64,000 nucleotides of DNA from Tridacna crocea (lineage: Eukaryota; Mollusca; Bivalvia; Cardiida; Cardiidae). The first letter of the stretch is position 1. Every line of letters starts with the position of its first letter. Where the stretch lies: the NCBI GenBank assembly GCA_943736015.1, contig OX031058.1:23771001-23835000 (forward strand), in the 5' to 3' direction. The translations under genes were made by a program, and so were the position numbers. The notes below the pieces were generated by a model. It saw only the letters and a program-made list of their open reading frames with translations, was not told the origin of the DNA and made no database searches. Positions 32,772-44,269 of this stretch are shown in pieces.

Positions 32772-32996
32772 TTAACCCTTTACCAGACGACAAAATATTA
32801 GACTTGTCCAAATTGAAAGCATTTGCAGACGACAATTTCAATGTGGCTCAAATGTTGCTTTTTTTCTTTGATTGGGTAGAAAACATTGTAAGAAAAGGAG
32901 ATAATGCTGGTTACCAGCATTTTCTCCTTTTCCAACAATGTTTTCAAAAAGCTTCTTTCCAATGGTCGTTAAAAAGCGATACTTTGCAATAAAGAG
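32772..32996 (+). mobile_element. TTAA hairpin element, family A
   Basis: TTAACCCTTTACCAGACGAC at the left; hairpin ACATTGTAAGAAAAGGAG...CTCCTTTTCCAACAATGTT, where the AAG/CCA change leaves a mismatch. The right end, GCAATAAAGAGTAAAC, has lost TTAA. Confidence 0.8.
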
Positions 32997-33111
32997 TAAA
33001 CCCTTACAGTGCTTAGATGATATTATTATCATTTTTCTGTGAGTACAAAAGAATCCAGATATATGCTAAAGGGTGAAAATGTTTCACAAAATATCGGAGA
33101 GGGTTGACCTA

Positions 33112-33148
33112 CGATCAGATTGCATGCTCTATAGAGTCTGATCTTGAT
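33112..33148. repeat. Family E hairpin core
   Basis: CGATCAGATTGCATGC...GAGTCTGATCTTGATC; the stem has mismatches. The surrounding family E sequence is worn. Confidence 0.55.
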
Positions 33149-33390
33149 CTTCGAACACCCGCCAAAGCACGTCCAGTTGCCATGTTGCGTTCAAGAGGTT
33201 GATCGTGTGATATAGGTAGATTCCTCCTGCTGGCATAATACAACCACGATCTGGTAAAAGGGGGCTTAGTGCATCTGCCAGGCAAGTTTACCAGGCAAGT
33301 CATCATATAATTATGGTTCCATGGATACAATCCGCTTTGTCAAACAACCGCCTAGAATTGTTAGGTAGAGTGGTATTCAGACATGCAGCA

Positions 33391-33415
33391 AATATATATA
33401 TATATATATATATAA
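33391..33415. repeat. (AT)n microsatellite
   Basis: About 12 AT units. Confidence 0.95.
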
Positions 33416-33741
33416 ATCGACCCATGTCAGCCTACCTTTTGAAATGGAATTGCCCCTTTTTGACAGAGCACAGCTCAATTCTATTAGACTCGAAAGCATT
33501 TGCTGACTAAAGCTTTAATAAAGGAAGCGTTTTCTTTTTTTTTTCGATAAAAGATAACACAGTGCACCTATCTATGTGTTCCTGTGGTTTTCCACTTTGC
33601 ATTATACTATCTACAAGCCACTGGCTGCTTCTGTAAACAAACAAGATAACACGATTTTGCACATAGTAGATCTACAGCTGAATACGGTAAAAAAAAAACC
33701 TAAGAACTAAGCCAGTAAATGCGCTTTGGGCTCTTACCACG

Positions 33742-33930
33742 TTAACTCATGGCCACAAAATCCCTGCTTTTGACGACCCTGAGAAAGAAAGCCATTGAAA
33801 ACGTTTTGGGAAAAGGAGAAAGTGCTGGTTTCTCCCCTTCACAAAACAAATTTTCATTCACTTGTATTTTGTAGTCTGCAAATATTCAATTTGGACTAGT
33901 CTAAAATTTTGTCGTTTGGCAATGATTTAA
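33742..33930 (-). mobile_element. TTAA element, family A, with one hairpin arm deleted
   Basis: TTAACTCATGGCCACAAAATCC to TCGTTTGGCAATGATTTAA. After GGAGAAAGTGCTGG the sequence jumps to TTTCTCCCCTTCACAAAAC, so the second hairpin arm is missing. Confidence 0.8.
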
Positions 33931-34996
33931 GTCAGGAATGAAGATACAGTACTGCATTTTACAGCTTTTTCACACTAAATATATAAACAAGGAGGTAAAG
34001 AAGTCGGATAATGCGGATTCAATATACGGGCCAACAGAGTGTTCGTTTTGCTCAGTCTGCTCATGATCTACATTTTTCACAAAAAAAATGACTCTTTTTA
34101 TGTATGTGTTTGTTCTTTTAACGTATTTATGGAAGAATGTTATGAACTGTAACGACGGTTTTGCATTCAATAGAGTATATTTCGTTCGGTTAGTCCAATC
34201 CAAAAATTTCGTGTTGATAAAAGTTGGAAGAAAGACAACTCTTCGTTAGAAACGCTTAATGCATTTTTTACTACAAGAGTGGTGTCCCTTACCAATGAGG
34301 GCGCTGCAACACCTTCCCAGAATGCCCATATTTAGATTAGATTGACAGTTGCGGCTGCTGAAACTGTGCGGTAGAGAGCCGTCTTGTGTCATTTGCTAAG
34401 GTTCCAGTCTCACTACCATGACTTGATGATGGCTTTATCGCATACATGCCGGTTGCTCAATAAGTGGTAGTGTATGTATACATTGCAGTTACATTTGTCG
34501 ATGTGTGACGGATAGTTAAGCTAGTGTTCGGTTGCTGCCAGCATCACTGCAGAGTAGAGAAAGTGACATGTAACTTTCGATTTATAACTTGGAATGAATT
34601 GAAAATAACAGTAAAAGGAAAATATATTTTGAAATATTACACTCCAATCATTTATCCGAAAGATTTAACTTTTTTTATTTAACCGACATAATGCATTGAT
34701 ATTAGTGAAGAAAATTATTGAGATACGCAAGAGAAATCTCAAATTTTCTTACGGTTATTTGGCCGTATAGGTTCGATAGTAGTGATAGTTTTATAGAGGA
34801 TATTGAAATATTGGATAAATGTGTATATTCCATTGGATTACATTCTGGATTTGGACTAGCAGCTGATATTGTAGATTTGTATAGAAAGGTTGATAAATTT
34901 ATTGAACTTTACCTACTACTTTGCATCATAAACTTATATTTTTTGGATATCTCCAAATATACTTTAAACAAACTGAACTCTTTATAATAACCAAAA
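33931..34996. other. Upstream region of NCX; promoter or 5' UTR exon expected but not located
   Basis: The NCX start at 34997 follows an AT-rich stretch. An in-frame upstream extension is blocked by the stop TAA at 34985-34987. I cannot place a transcription start or 5' UTR splice acceptor. Confidence 0.4.
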
Positions 34997-36711
34997 ATGT
35001 CCAAGACAACTTTTCGAATAAGTGTGTGGCTCCTCATTGCCATAGCCATTTGTGATGTTGCGTTTGCCAAAACTCCGGGAAATTCAACTGCCCCTGAATG
35101 CACAAGGAATGGTGAACCATGTAAAAATGGACTCATTATTCCAATGTGGACACCATCAGGTAATCTCAGTCCAGGGGATAAAGCGGCTCGTGCAACTGTC
35201 TATATGGCTGCTATGATATACATGTTTCTGGGGGTGTCTATAGTTGCTGATCGATTCATGGCATCCATTGAAGTTATCACCTCAAAGGAAAAAGATGTGG
35301 TGGTCAAAAGACCTGATGGTGAGACACAAGTAGTGAGTGTTAGAATTTGGAACGAAACTGTTTCGAACTTAACTTTAATGGCTCTTGGTTCTTCAGCGCC
35401 AGAAATTCTGTTGTCTGTTATTGAAATTTGTGGAAACAAATTTAAAGCTGGTGACTTAGGACCTAGTACAATTGTAGGTAGTGCAGCATTTAACTTATTT
35501 GTCATCATTGCTATTTGTGTTGCTTGTATACCAGCAGATGAAGTAAGGCGGGTAAAACATCTTCGAGTTTTCATCATAACTGCAACCTGGAGTATATTTG
35601 CATATCTCTGGTTGTATTTCATTTTGTCTGTATCTTCAGAAGGTGTTGTTAAAATTTGGGAGGCTGTGGTTACTTTCTTATTTTTTCCGTTGACTGTGAT
35701 GACTGCCTATGTAGCTGATAAGAGAATTTTCTTTTACAAGTTTATGTCCAAGAAATACAGATCAGGGAAACAACATGGTGTTGTCAATGTAAGTGAGGGT
35801 GATACTGAGCTTGGAAAAGCCAATCATGTTGGAGATGAAATTATCTTTAAAGGAGGAGAATCTCAGGATGTTGAGGTAAGAGAATTTGAGAAGCATCGCA
35901 AAGAGTTCATGGACATCTTAAAGGAACTGAGAAAGAAACATCCTAATACAGATATGAAAACTCTTGAAGAAATGGCAGAGCTAGAAGCCATAAATCGTGG
36001 GCCAAAGAGTAGAGCTTTTTATCGTATACAAGCAACTAGGAAACTTACTGGTAGTGGGAATGTTATTAAGAAATCCAAGATTGAAAAGAAAGCTAGCCTT
36101 GAGGACATTAAAGTTGACTTTGATGATGATGTTACTAGAGTGTTTTTTGATCCCGGACATTATACTGTAATGGAAAATGTAGGAACATTTAATCTGACAG
36201 TTTCAAGACAAGGTGGTGACTTGCGTAAAACCCTATATGTAGACTACAAAACTGAAGATGGTACAGCAAATGCAGGCTCTGACTATGAATATGCAGAGGG
36301 GACTCTTCACTTCTACCCTGGTGAAACTCACAAACAATTTCCTATCACCATTATAGATGATGACCTTTTTGAAGAAGATGAACATCTTTATGTACGTCTT
36401 AGTAATCTTAGAGTAGGTGATGCTGATGGCTTGTTTGAACCGAATAGCTCTGGAGAAATAGCTAAACTTTCCACTCCTTTCATGGCCACAGTAATGATCC
36501 TGGATGATGATCACCCTGGTATATTCCATTATGAGAGTAATGAGTTGACAGTATCAGAATCTGCTGGTGAGATCGAAATTAAGGTGGTCAGATCATCTGG
36601 AGCCAGAGGAACTGTTAAACTACCATTCAACATTGTAGAAGGATCTGCCAAAGAGGGAAAAGACTTTGAACCAGTTGATGATGAGCTGATATTCCACAAT
36701 GATGAAATTGA
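34997..36711 (+). CDS. NCX: Na+/Ca2+ exchanger (NCX, SLC8 family), first coding exon, 571 complete codons
   Basis: ATG 34997 opens a signal peptide (residues 1 to about 24, cleavage near DVAFA-KT), followed by a Cys-containing extracellular stretch with an NST glycosylation site. Membrane helices fall at about 66-85, 122-145, 154-178, 188-211 and 219-240. The alpha-1 repeat has GSSAPE (131-136) and GPSTIVGSAAFN. The XIP-like basic autoinhibitory segment is at about 243-261 (FYKFMSKKYRSGKQHG). CBD1 spans about 373-505, with acidic Ca2+ ligands at TED (419-421), DDDLFEEDE (454-462) and DDDHPG (503-508). CBD2 starts at 509 and is cut at 571. The exon ends GAAATTGA|GTAAGT (donor 36712). In vertebrates the large exon also ends in CBD2, just before the alternatively spliced exons. 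Role: plasma-membrane exchange of 3 Na+ for 1 Ca2+. The alpha-2 repeat and second helix bundle are not in the window. An upstream 5' UTR exon is likely but not located. Confidence 0.97.
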
Positions 36712-37021
36712 GTAAGTCAAAGTTTTTTTTATTAGCTGGACTTTTCAGAGAAAACAAAGAGGTATTTTGTAGCCCTTGCAACATTGTCTACATCATTAAC
36801 TTGTAAACTTTTGAATATATCTATTATTACTAAAGATTGTTGCTTCAAACTGTGATAAGTTGTTAACTATGAAAAGGACAAAGCGTAAAACAAGGACTGA
36901 TAACCAATTACCATTCAGTTATTTTTTACTCGATTGTGCCCTTTTATTAACCTCAGAATTTGTACTGAAAATCAAGCACTTGCAGCCAAACATTAGCGCT
37001 TTCATGCAGTGTTCTTGTGAA

Positions 37022-37219
37022 TTAATTTCTTACCAAATGACAAAATTTTAGGTTTGTCCAAATCAGAAGCATTTGCAGATGACAAAAGAAAATTGACTGA
37101 AAATTTGAAATTTGTTTTGTGAAGGGTAGAAAACGTTGTGGGAAAAGGAGAAAATGCTGGTTTCTAAAGGCTTTTTTCTCAGGGTCGCCAAAAGTAGGGA
37201 TTGTGTGGTAGTTGGTTAA
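37022..37219 (+). mobile_element. TTAA element, family A, with one hairpin arm deleted
   Basis: TTAATTTCTTACCAAATGAC to GTGTGGTAGTTGGTTAA. GGAGAAAATGCTGG is joined directly to TTTCTAAAGGC, so the second arm is gone. Confidence 0.85.
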
Positions 37220-37859
37220 CCCATCACTGTAACTGTATGCAGGCGAATGAATTTATACCAAGGCAAAATATTTACAAATTACAAGGACAAGTATAGAAAA
37301 TTTTGTTTTTCAACAGTAAGGGAAGGGAGCAGAGCCTTGTAACAAGCTAATCTTCGTTTTCTTTCCCGAACTGCTGCTGTTTAACTTCCTGTATTTGTAC
37401 AATATGGGTTGCCCTTTATGTTGCTAAATAACAGTGGTATTTTCACAGAGTACAAGAACCAAACTGTACCAATTTGACTAGAATATTGTACATAATGATA
37501 TTGAAGCACACTCTTTATAGTTTGATTTTGACCTAAATTGTCTGCAATAGAAGCTGCTATGACAATAGCAGCTAATTTCATAAAACAGCATGATGGATTG
37601 TTAATTATCTCAATTGCATGCTTTAACTTAACTCAGAGAGATGGGCAGAGAGAAGGAAAAGAAAGAGGGAGAGAGACAGAGAGAAAAATGAATTGTGAAA
37701 TAAGTGTGAATTTAAACAGTAACAATAAGAAAAGTTGCATACAGAGATTTTTTTCATGGTGAAGTGATTTTTATTTAATTTTTATTACATTATTTTTTTT
37801 TTTATTATTAAGTTGAAGAAGTACTGTATGTTCAGTATCTATAATCTAAAGTTTTTTTA

Positions 37860-38101
37860 CCTCATTTCAAACTTTCAGATGTGTCTTAGTTAAAAGCAAT
37901 TACAATGCAGATAGCAAATCAGATGTGGTATATATGATTGGATGTGTCTTTAAAGGGTGGAAAACACTTTGGAAAAAGAAGATAATGCTGATTTCCAGCT
38001 ACATTTCCAAGATTTCAAAAGTGTCTCTCCACAAGATGGTTATAGTTATACATGTAAACAAGGGGATTTTTTTTTAAGAGCCGTAAAGCTTGAGTTGTAA
38101 A
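37860..38101 (+). repeat. Decayed TTAA element
   Basis: AAAACACTTTGGAAAAAGAAG and AATGCTGATTTCCAGC recall the hairpin. The ends are unclear. Confidence 0.4.
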
Positions 38102-38324
38102 TTAACTCTCTACCACTTGGTAAATATGTTTACTTGCCAAAATTGAAAGCAGGAATATGCATATTACATTTTAAAAGTGCATGAAATGATAGTATTTGTT
38201 TTTGATTTGAAAGAAAACATTTTGGAAAGAGGAGAAAATGCTGGAAACTTTTTCTTCCACAATGTTTTCAGAAGCCATCTTGTTCACGGTCATTAACACT
38301 TGAGAATACCTGGTACAGGGTTAA
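38102..38324 (+). mobile_element. TTAA element, family A, degenerate, first of a tandem trio
   Basis: TTAACTCTCTACCACTTGG to CCTGGTACAGGGTTAA. The hairpin is reduced (GGAGAAAATGCTGG then AAACTTTTTCTTCC). It shares TTAA 38321-38324 with the next copy. Confidence 0.7.
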
Positions 38325-38548
38325 CTCTTTACCACACAACAAAATTTTGGACTTGTGCAAATTGAAAGCATTTGCATACGACAAAATAAATGTGAATCAA
38401 AAGTTGAAAATTGATTTGGAAAGGGTAGAAAACATTGTGAGAAAAGGAGAAAATGCTGGTTACCAGCATTTTCTCCTTTTCCACAATGTTTTCAAAGGCT
38501 TTTTTTCTCAGGGTCGTTAAAAGTCGGGATTGTGTGATAATGGGTTAA
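38321..38548 (+). mobile_element. TTAA hairpin element, family A, middle of the trio
   Basis: TTAACTCTTTACCACACAAC to GTGTGATAATGGGTTAA, with a nearly complete hairpin (AACATTGTGAGAAAAGG). Confidence 0.87.
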
Positions 38549-38773
38549 CCCTTTACCACACAATAACAACTTTTAATGACCCTGAGAAAGAAGCCTTTTG
38601 AAAAGATTGTGGGATAAAGAGAAAATGCTGGTAACCGGCATTTTCTCCTTTTCCCACTATGTTTTCTACCCTATCAATAAACAGTTGCACCATTTGAGCC
38701 ACATTGAAATTGTGGTCTGCAGATGTTTTGAATTTGGACAAGGCTAAAATTTTGTCGTCTGGTTAGGAGTTAC
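38545..38773 (-). mobile_element. TTAA hairpin element, family A, third of the trio, reversed
   Basis: TTAACCCTTTACCACACAAT to TCTGGTTAGGAGTTAC. Hairpin AATGCTGGTAACCGGCATT. It shares TTAA 38545-38548. Confidence 0.85.
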
Positions 38774-39218
38774 AGCGTAATTGGTACACAAATGAAATGG
38801 AAATTTTTAGTTAATAGAAAAGATCCAAATTTTGCAGTTTAGAAATGTTTGGATGAAACGAACACAGGATATCCTACACAATAGATCAAGGTTCAATATG
38901 CAGAAAATGTGCTGTATGATCTCGATTTATTCTGTCTTACGAGGACAACATAATTATTATGGTTTGTGCTCAGCACATTTTATAAAAAGATACATAATAT
39001 GCAGAATACAAGAGGAAAAAATGACAAACAAAATACTAGACTTTGATAGGCTTACCACTGTAAGGTGTATTTAATATGCGTCAACTGATGGGTTATTTCC
39101 TTGAAAAGGTAGAAAACATTGTGGAAAATGACGAGCATTTTCTTCTTCTTCTTCAATGTTCTTCAAAGTTTTCTTCATCAAGATTGTTAAAACTAGAGAT
39201 TGTTTGACAAAAGAGTAA

Positions 39219-39452
39219 TTAAACTCTTTACCACACAATCACAACTTTTAACACCCTTGTATAAGAAGCCTTTTGAAAACACTATTGCAAAACAAGAAAA
39301 TGGTGGTATCCAGCATTTTCTCCTTTTCCCACAATGTTTTCTTCCCCATCCAAAACAAAAATCATTCCAGTATTTCATTTACATTTAATTTGTTGTCTGC
39401 AAATCTTTTCAGTTTAGACCTGTCTAATTTTTGTCATTTGGTAAAGAGTTAA
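39219..39452 (-). mobile_element. TTAA hairpin element, reversed
   Basis: TTAAACTCTTTACCACACAATC to TTTGGTAAAGAGTTAA. The hairpin is imperfect (AATGGTGGTATCCAGCATT). A decayed copy at about 39085-39222 adjoins the same TTAA. Confidence 0.75.
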
Positions 39453-39779
39453 GACAGGAGGTAATGTGTCACCCGTGAAAGCACCTTTCACAACAAAAGT
39501 TACCTTTACTGCCAATGCAGATCAAGATCAGGTTGCACAAAATGTACTGAAATGTGAAAGGGACTAAATGTGCTATAACTCTGGAGACAAAAACAACCAT
39601 AAAGTTGCAACAATTTTATTTTATTCTAGGATGAAAAAGTCTCTTCAGTTTATTTGTTACTCCAAGGAGTTGAAATTTACACAATTTGGGTGACAAAAAC
39701 CCTATATTGGACATTTGCATCTAGCAAGTTTATGGTGGACTTTTTCCTCATTTGAATTTGAGTTGTTTCTTGGTAAGTA

Positions 39780-40551
39780 CAGTCGAATGTCCTTAGCTCG
39801 AACGTCCCTTTGTCGAACTTATCCCTACGTCGAAGTTTTTTCCAGGTCCCGATTTCATTGCTCTTTATTTCAATATAATTCAACCTCCATACGTCGTTTT
39901 CTGTACCTCGAAATTTATCCATACGTCGAATGAATTTCAAGGTCCAATCACCATTGTTTGAACGTATTCACACATCTTTACCTCGAAGTTAATTTGTAAA
40001 GGACGATATTTGCTGTCAATCAGGTTTTTCACACCTTTCGACTTGTCAACTCTGGTAATTAACAAGTGTATTACAGTATTGATTATCGGTTGTTTGTTTG
40101 ATTTTGGATTGACTTTTTGACTGTGAGGTTAAAACTTCAAAGTTTGAGTGATCTCTTGTTTTAAATAAAAAGGGTCGGAAAAGTGGTTTTGTAATTTACT
40201 TTGACGAGTGAAGAATCCAACGCTAATTCCATAAAGAACTTGTTTGGTGAAGGACCCGGTCAATATGCAATTTTTATGTTTATTGTTCATGTTAGTTGTA
40301 GTATTTATATAAAAACACTGTTTCTTAATAAAAAAAAAATAATAAATAATAATAATAAAACTTATTTTATCTTATTTTGTATTCGATTTTGTATTCGATT
40401 AGTCAAATGAAGACAAATCAAATGATGCCTCTATTTACTTCCGGTATTTCGCCACTTAAATAGTTCGTACCCGATATCTACACGTCGAACTTTCTATAAG
40501 ACGAAGTTTTTACGAATGTCCCCCGAACTTCGAGGTATAGAGATTCGACTG
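39780..40551. mobile_element. pogo/Tigger-like non-autonomous DNA transposon
   Basis: TA-CAGTCGAATGTCC at the left and GAGATTCGACTG-TA at the right; a TA target duplication flanks both. Repeated ACGTCGAA / ACCTCGAA motifs lie in both terminal 100-200 bp. 772 bp with no transposase. The end sequence and TA duplication are typical of Tc1/mariner-pogo elements. Confidence 0.8.
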
Positions 40552-40671
40552 TATATAGAATTTAGAGAGGAAGAGAATCAAAGCTTGTGATGAGGCTACA
40601 CAAACTCTGGCAATACAGTCTGATCTTCAGCTATAATGTCCATGAAGGCAACTTATGCAGAGTTTAAAGCT

Positions 40672-40893
40672 TTAACCCTTACCCATACAACCTGGAGTTT
40701 TTATGACTTTGGAAAGGAAGACATTTAAAGACATTGTGGAGAAAGTAAAAAAAAATACTGGTATCATCTCCACTATATTTTCCACCCTTCAAAGACAGGT
40801 TCTTGCATTTGACCAATATTTTATTAGTTGTCCATAACTACTTTGATATTGGAAGAGTCCAAAATTTTGTTTTTTTAAAGCATAAAAGCTTAA
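40672..40893 (-). mobile_element. TTAA element, family B, decayed
   Basis: TTTAACCCTTACCCATACAACC at the left, ACATTGTGGAGAAAG in the middle, GTCCAAAATTTTG toward the right. The hairpin is mostly lost. Confidence 0.55.
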
Positions 40894-41099
40894 ACAAAAT
40901 GATGTATACTTTGAATATGTAGAATATTATTCCCATGGCAACTGCAAAACTTACATTATGATACATGCATTCATATGTATAGACAGTGAGTCAGCTCATC
41001 AGAGAAGGAAATAAGATATTTATACATAATTATTATACTTAAGGTTGGTTGACTTGCTTCATTCTACAGAAGCTTTAGACTGACTACCTGAATACTGCG

Positions 41100-41330
41100 T
41101 TAACTCTTTTTTCCATGCAACAAAATCCTAGACTTATCTAAACCAAAAGCATATGCAGAATCCAAAATTAAATAGCCAGAATTATGGGAGCTGTCTTTTT
41201 TGACATGGTAGGAAAACATGGTGGGAAAAGGATAAAATGCTGGTAACCAGCAATTTCTCCTTTTCCCACAATATATTCAAAAGGCTTCCTCAGGGCTGTT
41301 GAAACTGATAATTGTGTTGTAAAGGGCTAA
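41100..41330 (+). mobile_element. TTAA hairpin element
   Basis: TTAACTCTTTTTTCCATGC to TGTGTTGTAAAGGGCTAA. Hairpin AATGCTGGTAACCAGCAATT with a shifted right arm. Confidence 0.75.
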
Positions 41331-41402
41331 CTCTTTACAAAACCACAATATGTGTGAGACTTGTCAAATTTAAAGCATTTAAGGTGACGGACTTAAGGTG
41401 GC

Positions 41403-41630
41403 TTAACCCATTACCACACAATCCCTACTTTTGACGCCCCTGAGAAAGAAGCCTTTTGAAAACACTGTGGGAAAAGGAGAAAATGCTGGTAACCAGCATT
41501 TTGTCCTTTTCCCACAGTGTTTTCTACCCTTCCCAGAACAATTCTCAATTGTTCAGTCACATTTGTTTTGTCCTTTGCAAATGCTTTCAATTTGAACCAG
41601 TCTAAAATTTGTTGTGTGGTAATGAGTTAA
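41403..41630 (-). mobile_element. TTAA hairpin element, family A, complete, reversed
   Basis: TTAACCCATTACCACACAATC to GTGTGGTAATGAGTTAA. Hairpin AACACTGTGGG...CCCACAGTGTT with one mismatch (TTTTGTCC). Confidence 0.87.
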
Positions 41631-41770
41631 AAGACTGGATTTCTTTTAAATGAAAACAATGTGGGAAAAGGAGAAAACGCTTACCAGCATTTTCTCCTTT
41701 TCCTACAATGTTTTCAAAAGGTTTCTTCCTAGGATTCATTAAAACTTGCAATCTTATGATAAGGGGTTAA
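41627..41770 (+). mobile_element. TTAA element, partial, sharing TTAA with the previous
   Basis: Starts at the shared TTAA 41627-41630, then AACAATGTGGGAAAAGG, GCTTACCAGC and GATAAGGGGTTAA. The left subterminal half is missing. Confidence 0.65.
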
Positions 41771-41779
41771 GGATAATAA

Positions 41780-42400
41780 TTAGTGAAAACGTAGTAGACA
41801 GTGACTTGGGTTACTAGAATATAAGGAGAGCTTGTGGTATAGCCAGAAAATGCCCATTTGAAGCAATTTATCTTTTTGCTACAATGTTTGAATTAAAAAG
41901 TCAACATAGTGAAAGTCGTACTTACAAAATAAAGTAATGGGTTAACACTGCTTGCAGGCTTCTTTTGATCTTGCAGGTGACATCTATGAAAACCTCATGG
42001 AAAAATGAGAAATTGCTTCTCATGGCAAATATCACTTTTTCTTCAATGTTTTGACATGTATAAGTATTCATGTAACATGTAAATTATATCATTTTCACAA
42101 AGATTTTTGAAGTAAAACTCAGAATTTTGTTCATGAAGGAATGAAATCTTCACCATAGTTACATTTCAACAATCCTGAGGAAGCAGGTTATTGAAAATGT
42201 TATAGAAAGAGGGGAAAGTGCTCAGCCGGTTATCAGTATTATTTCCTTTCCTCCCAGAATGTTTGCTGATCTATCAAAGAAAATGTCCTGTTGTTTGAGC
42301 AGTCTAATATTTCTCATCTGCAAAGAATGGTTTCAGTTTTGAAGAGTCTCGGAATTTGTCGTCTGGCAGAAAGAAAAGTTAGGTTACATCCTGGAGTATA
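41780..42400. repeat. Three decayed TTAA elements in a row
   Basis: Weak hairpin arms at 41850-41895, 41990-42055 and 42195-42265 (for example GAAATTGCTTCTCATGGC; GGGGAAAGTGCTCAGCC), with CATCTGCAAAGAATGG and GTCGTCTGGCAGAAAG at the end. Confidence 0.45.
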
Positions 42401-42609
42401 AAGTTTCAGGTAAAAATAGACTAGGTGTAAATTTTAACCCTTTAACTGCTGACAAAATAACAGTTTCTAGCTGATTGTTGAAACACAAATATTGCAATTG
42501 CAAAGTTTCTTTTTTTTTTGCCTAAGAAAATATCCCATGACTGGACATGGAAAAGCATAATGATTACACTGTGCAGTCTGAGAAAGGATATAATGCATGT
42601 AAAAGTGCC

Positions 42610-42837
42610 TTAACTCATTACCAAACGACAAAATTTTAGGTTTGTCCTAATTGAAAGCATTTGCAAACGACAAAATAAAAATGAATGAAAATTTGAAATT
42701 TGTTTTGTGAAGGGTAGAAAACATTGCTGGAAAGGAGTAAAAGCTGGTTACCAGCATTTTCTCCTTTTCCCACAATGTTTTCTACAGGCTTCTTTCTCAG
42801 GATCGTTAAAAGTAGGGATTCTATGGTAAAAAGTTAA
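42610..42837 (+). mobile_element. TTAA hairpin element, family A
   Basis: TTAACTCATTACCAAACGAC to CTATGGTAAAAAGTTAA. Hairpin with small arm changes (AACATTGCTGGAAAGGAG). Confidence 0.85.
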
Positions 42838-42844
42838 GCCAAAC

Positions 42845-43290
42845 AGCTTGGGGCTTTATGCAAAAATCTAACATCTTTGGAAGATTGCTTTTGAAAGCAT
42901 CATGGGGAAAAAGGAGAAATTGGTCCTAAACAGACTTTTCATCCATTTCCCGCAAAATTTTCTGTCGTTTCAAAGATTGCTTCCAGCATTTTGACCAAGT
43001 TGCATTATGCTGTCTGCAAATGCTTTGGAATTCGACAATACCAAAATATTGTTATATGGTAAAATTTGACCCTTAACACACAGTTTAAGTTTTAATAATC
43101 CTTACGTAGGAAAGAGAATTTTAAAAGCATTTTGTGAAAAGGAAGAAATGGTGGTTACCAATATATTCTTCCTTTTCCCGCAATGTTTTCTACCTTGTTC
43201 AATTGCACTACTTTTGAACTTGTTGCATGGAAAGCCAATCAGTTTGAAAGAGTCTTTGTGAAAGTTGTTGTTTGGAAAAAAGTTGACTCA
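42845..43290. repeat. Two decayed TTAA elements
   Basis: AAGCATCATGGGGAAAAAGG, GTCTGCAAATGCTTTGG and TATATGGTAAAATTTGAC mark the first. TTTTGTGAAAAGGAAG with CTTCCTTTTCCCGCAATG marks the second. Confidence 0.5.
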
Positions 43291-43492
43291 TACAGTGCCT
43301 TTAACAACTACAGATGCCATTGCTGCCATGCAGAACAAGATCAGGCTGCAGAAAATGTTCAGCCTGATCTTTGATCTACACTATTTGCTTTGCTAAAATA
43401 CTCTAGACTGAAGCAAACTTGAAATTGTTATTATTGAGGTCTATATACTGAAAATATAATTTTGGGCTATTTAAATTAGGATCAACTTTTTT
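43283..43492 (+). mobile_element. GATCAGACTGCAC hairpin element, family E, variant stem
   Basis: The stem AAGATCAGGCTGCA...TTCAGCCTGATCTT has A-to-G in one arm matched by T-to-C in the other. TTGATCTACACTATT follows, then TGGGCTATTTAAATTAGG near the right end. Confidence 0.7.
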
Positions 43493-43707
43493 CTAAACAA
43501 TCTCTGGTTTTTACAATGTTGGGAGAGAAGGCTTTTGAAAACATTGTAGGAAAAAGAGAAAGTGCTGGTAACCAGCATCTTCTCCTTTTCCCACAATGTT
43601 TTCTACTCTTTTCTTAAACACAAATCATAATTTGTATCACATTTTGTCATCTCTGAACGCTTTTAAGTTGGTCTTGTTTGGAATTTTGTCGTTTGGAAAA
43701 GGGTTAA
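43480..43707 (-). mobile_element. TTAA hairpin element, family B
   Basis: TTCTAAACAATCTCTGG at the left, hairpin AGTGCTGGTAACCAGCATC, and TCGTTTGGAAAAGGGTTAA at the right. Confidence 0.8.
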
Positions 43708-44269
43708 CAGATTACACTTTACATAGATGCACTTTTACATTTTATGGAGTGTAAGAAACTGAAAAGGTTTATTTGGCTACCACCTACACCTATTGTAAAA
43801 GTATAAAATTTATAGTTGGGTGTAAATACAGGTATTGGCTTACATCCCACTTGTATGGTGGTATATTTGTGCCATGAGATACGAGATAGCTATCGGTATA
43901 ATCTTAGAAAACAATCGCAATAAATGAAAGTTTTCTGGAAATCTTAACCAAGATAATAGTTAGAAATATCGCGGTGTTTTTATCTTGAAAATTGTTCTTT
44001 TATCACTGTGTTTCTCTTGAATTAAAATCTCCTATCTTGCAGTAGAAATATGCCATCGCACAGTTTGTCCTTAGTAACTTTCTAAACCAATGAAAAGGTC
44101 CGATTTCGTTCAAAACTGCTGGATTTAATTCCATGGTCAAATGGTTGACCTATATACAGTTGTATCCCAGTTAACGCGAAGCTCCTCCCAGTTTTTTAGC
44201 TGGTCTTTGTAGAGTAAAAACTTCTCTAATGCATGCACTGTAGTAAAAGAGGCAGGGACTATTCCAACT

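Noticed and set aside
34718..34987. 89-codon ORF directly upstream of the NCX start
   Set aside because: Composition-driven, no domain, ends in a stop 10 bp before the NCX ATG. At best an upstream ORF if the region is transcribed; I saw no support.
35200..35622. 140-codon minus-strand ORF
   Set aside because: Antisense shadow of the NCX coding exon.
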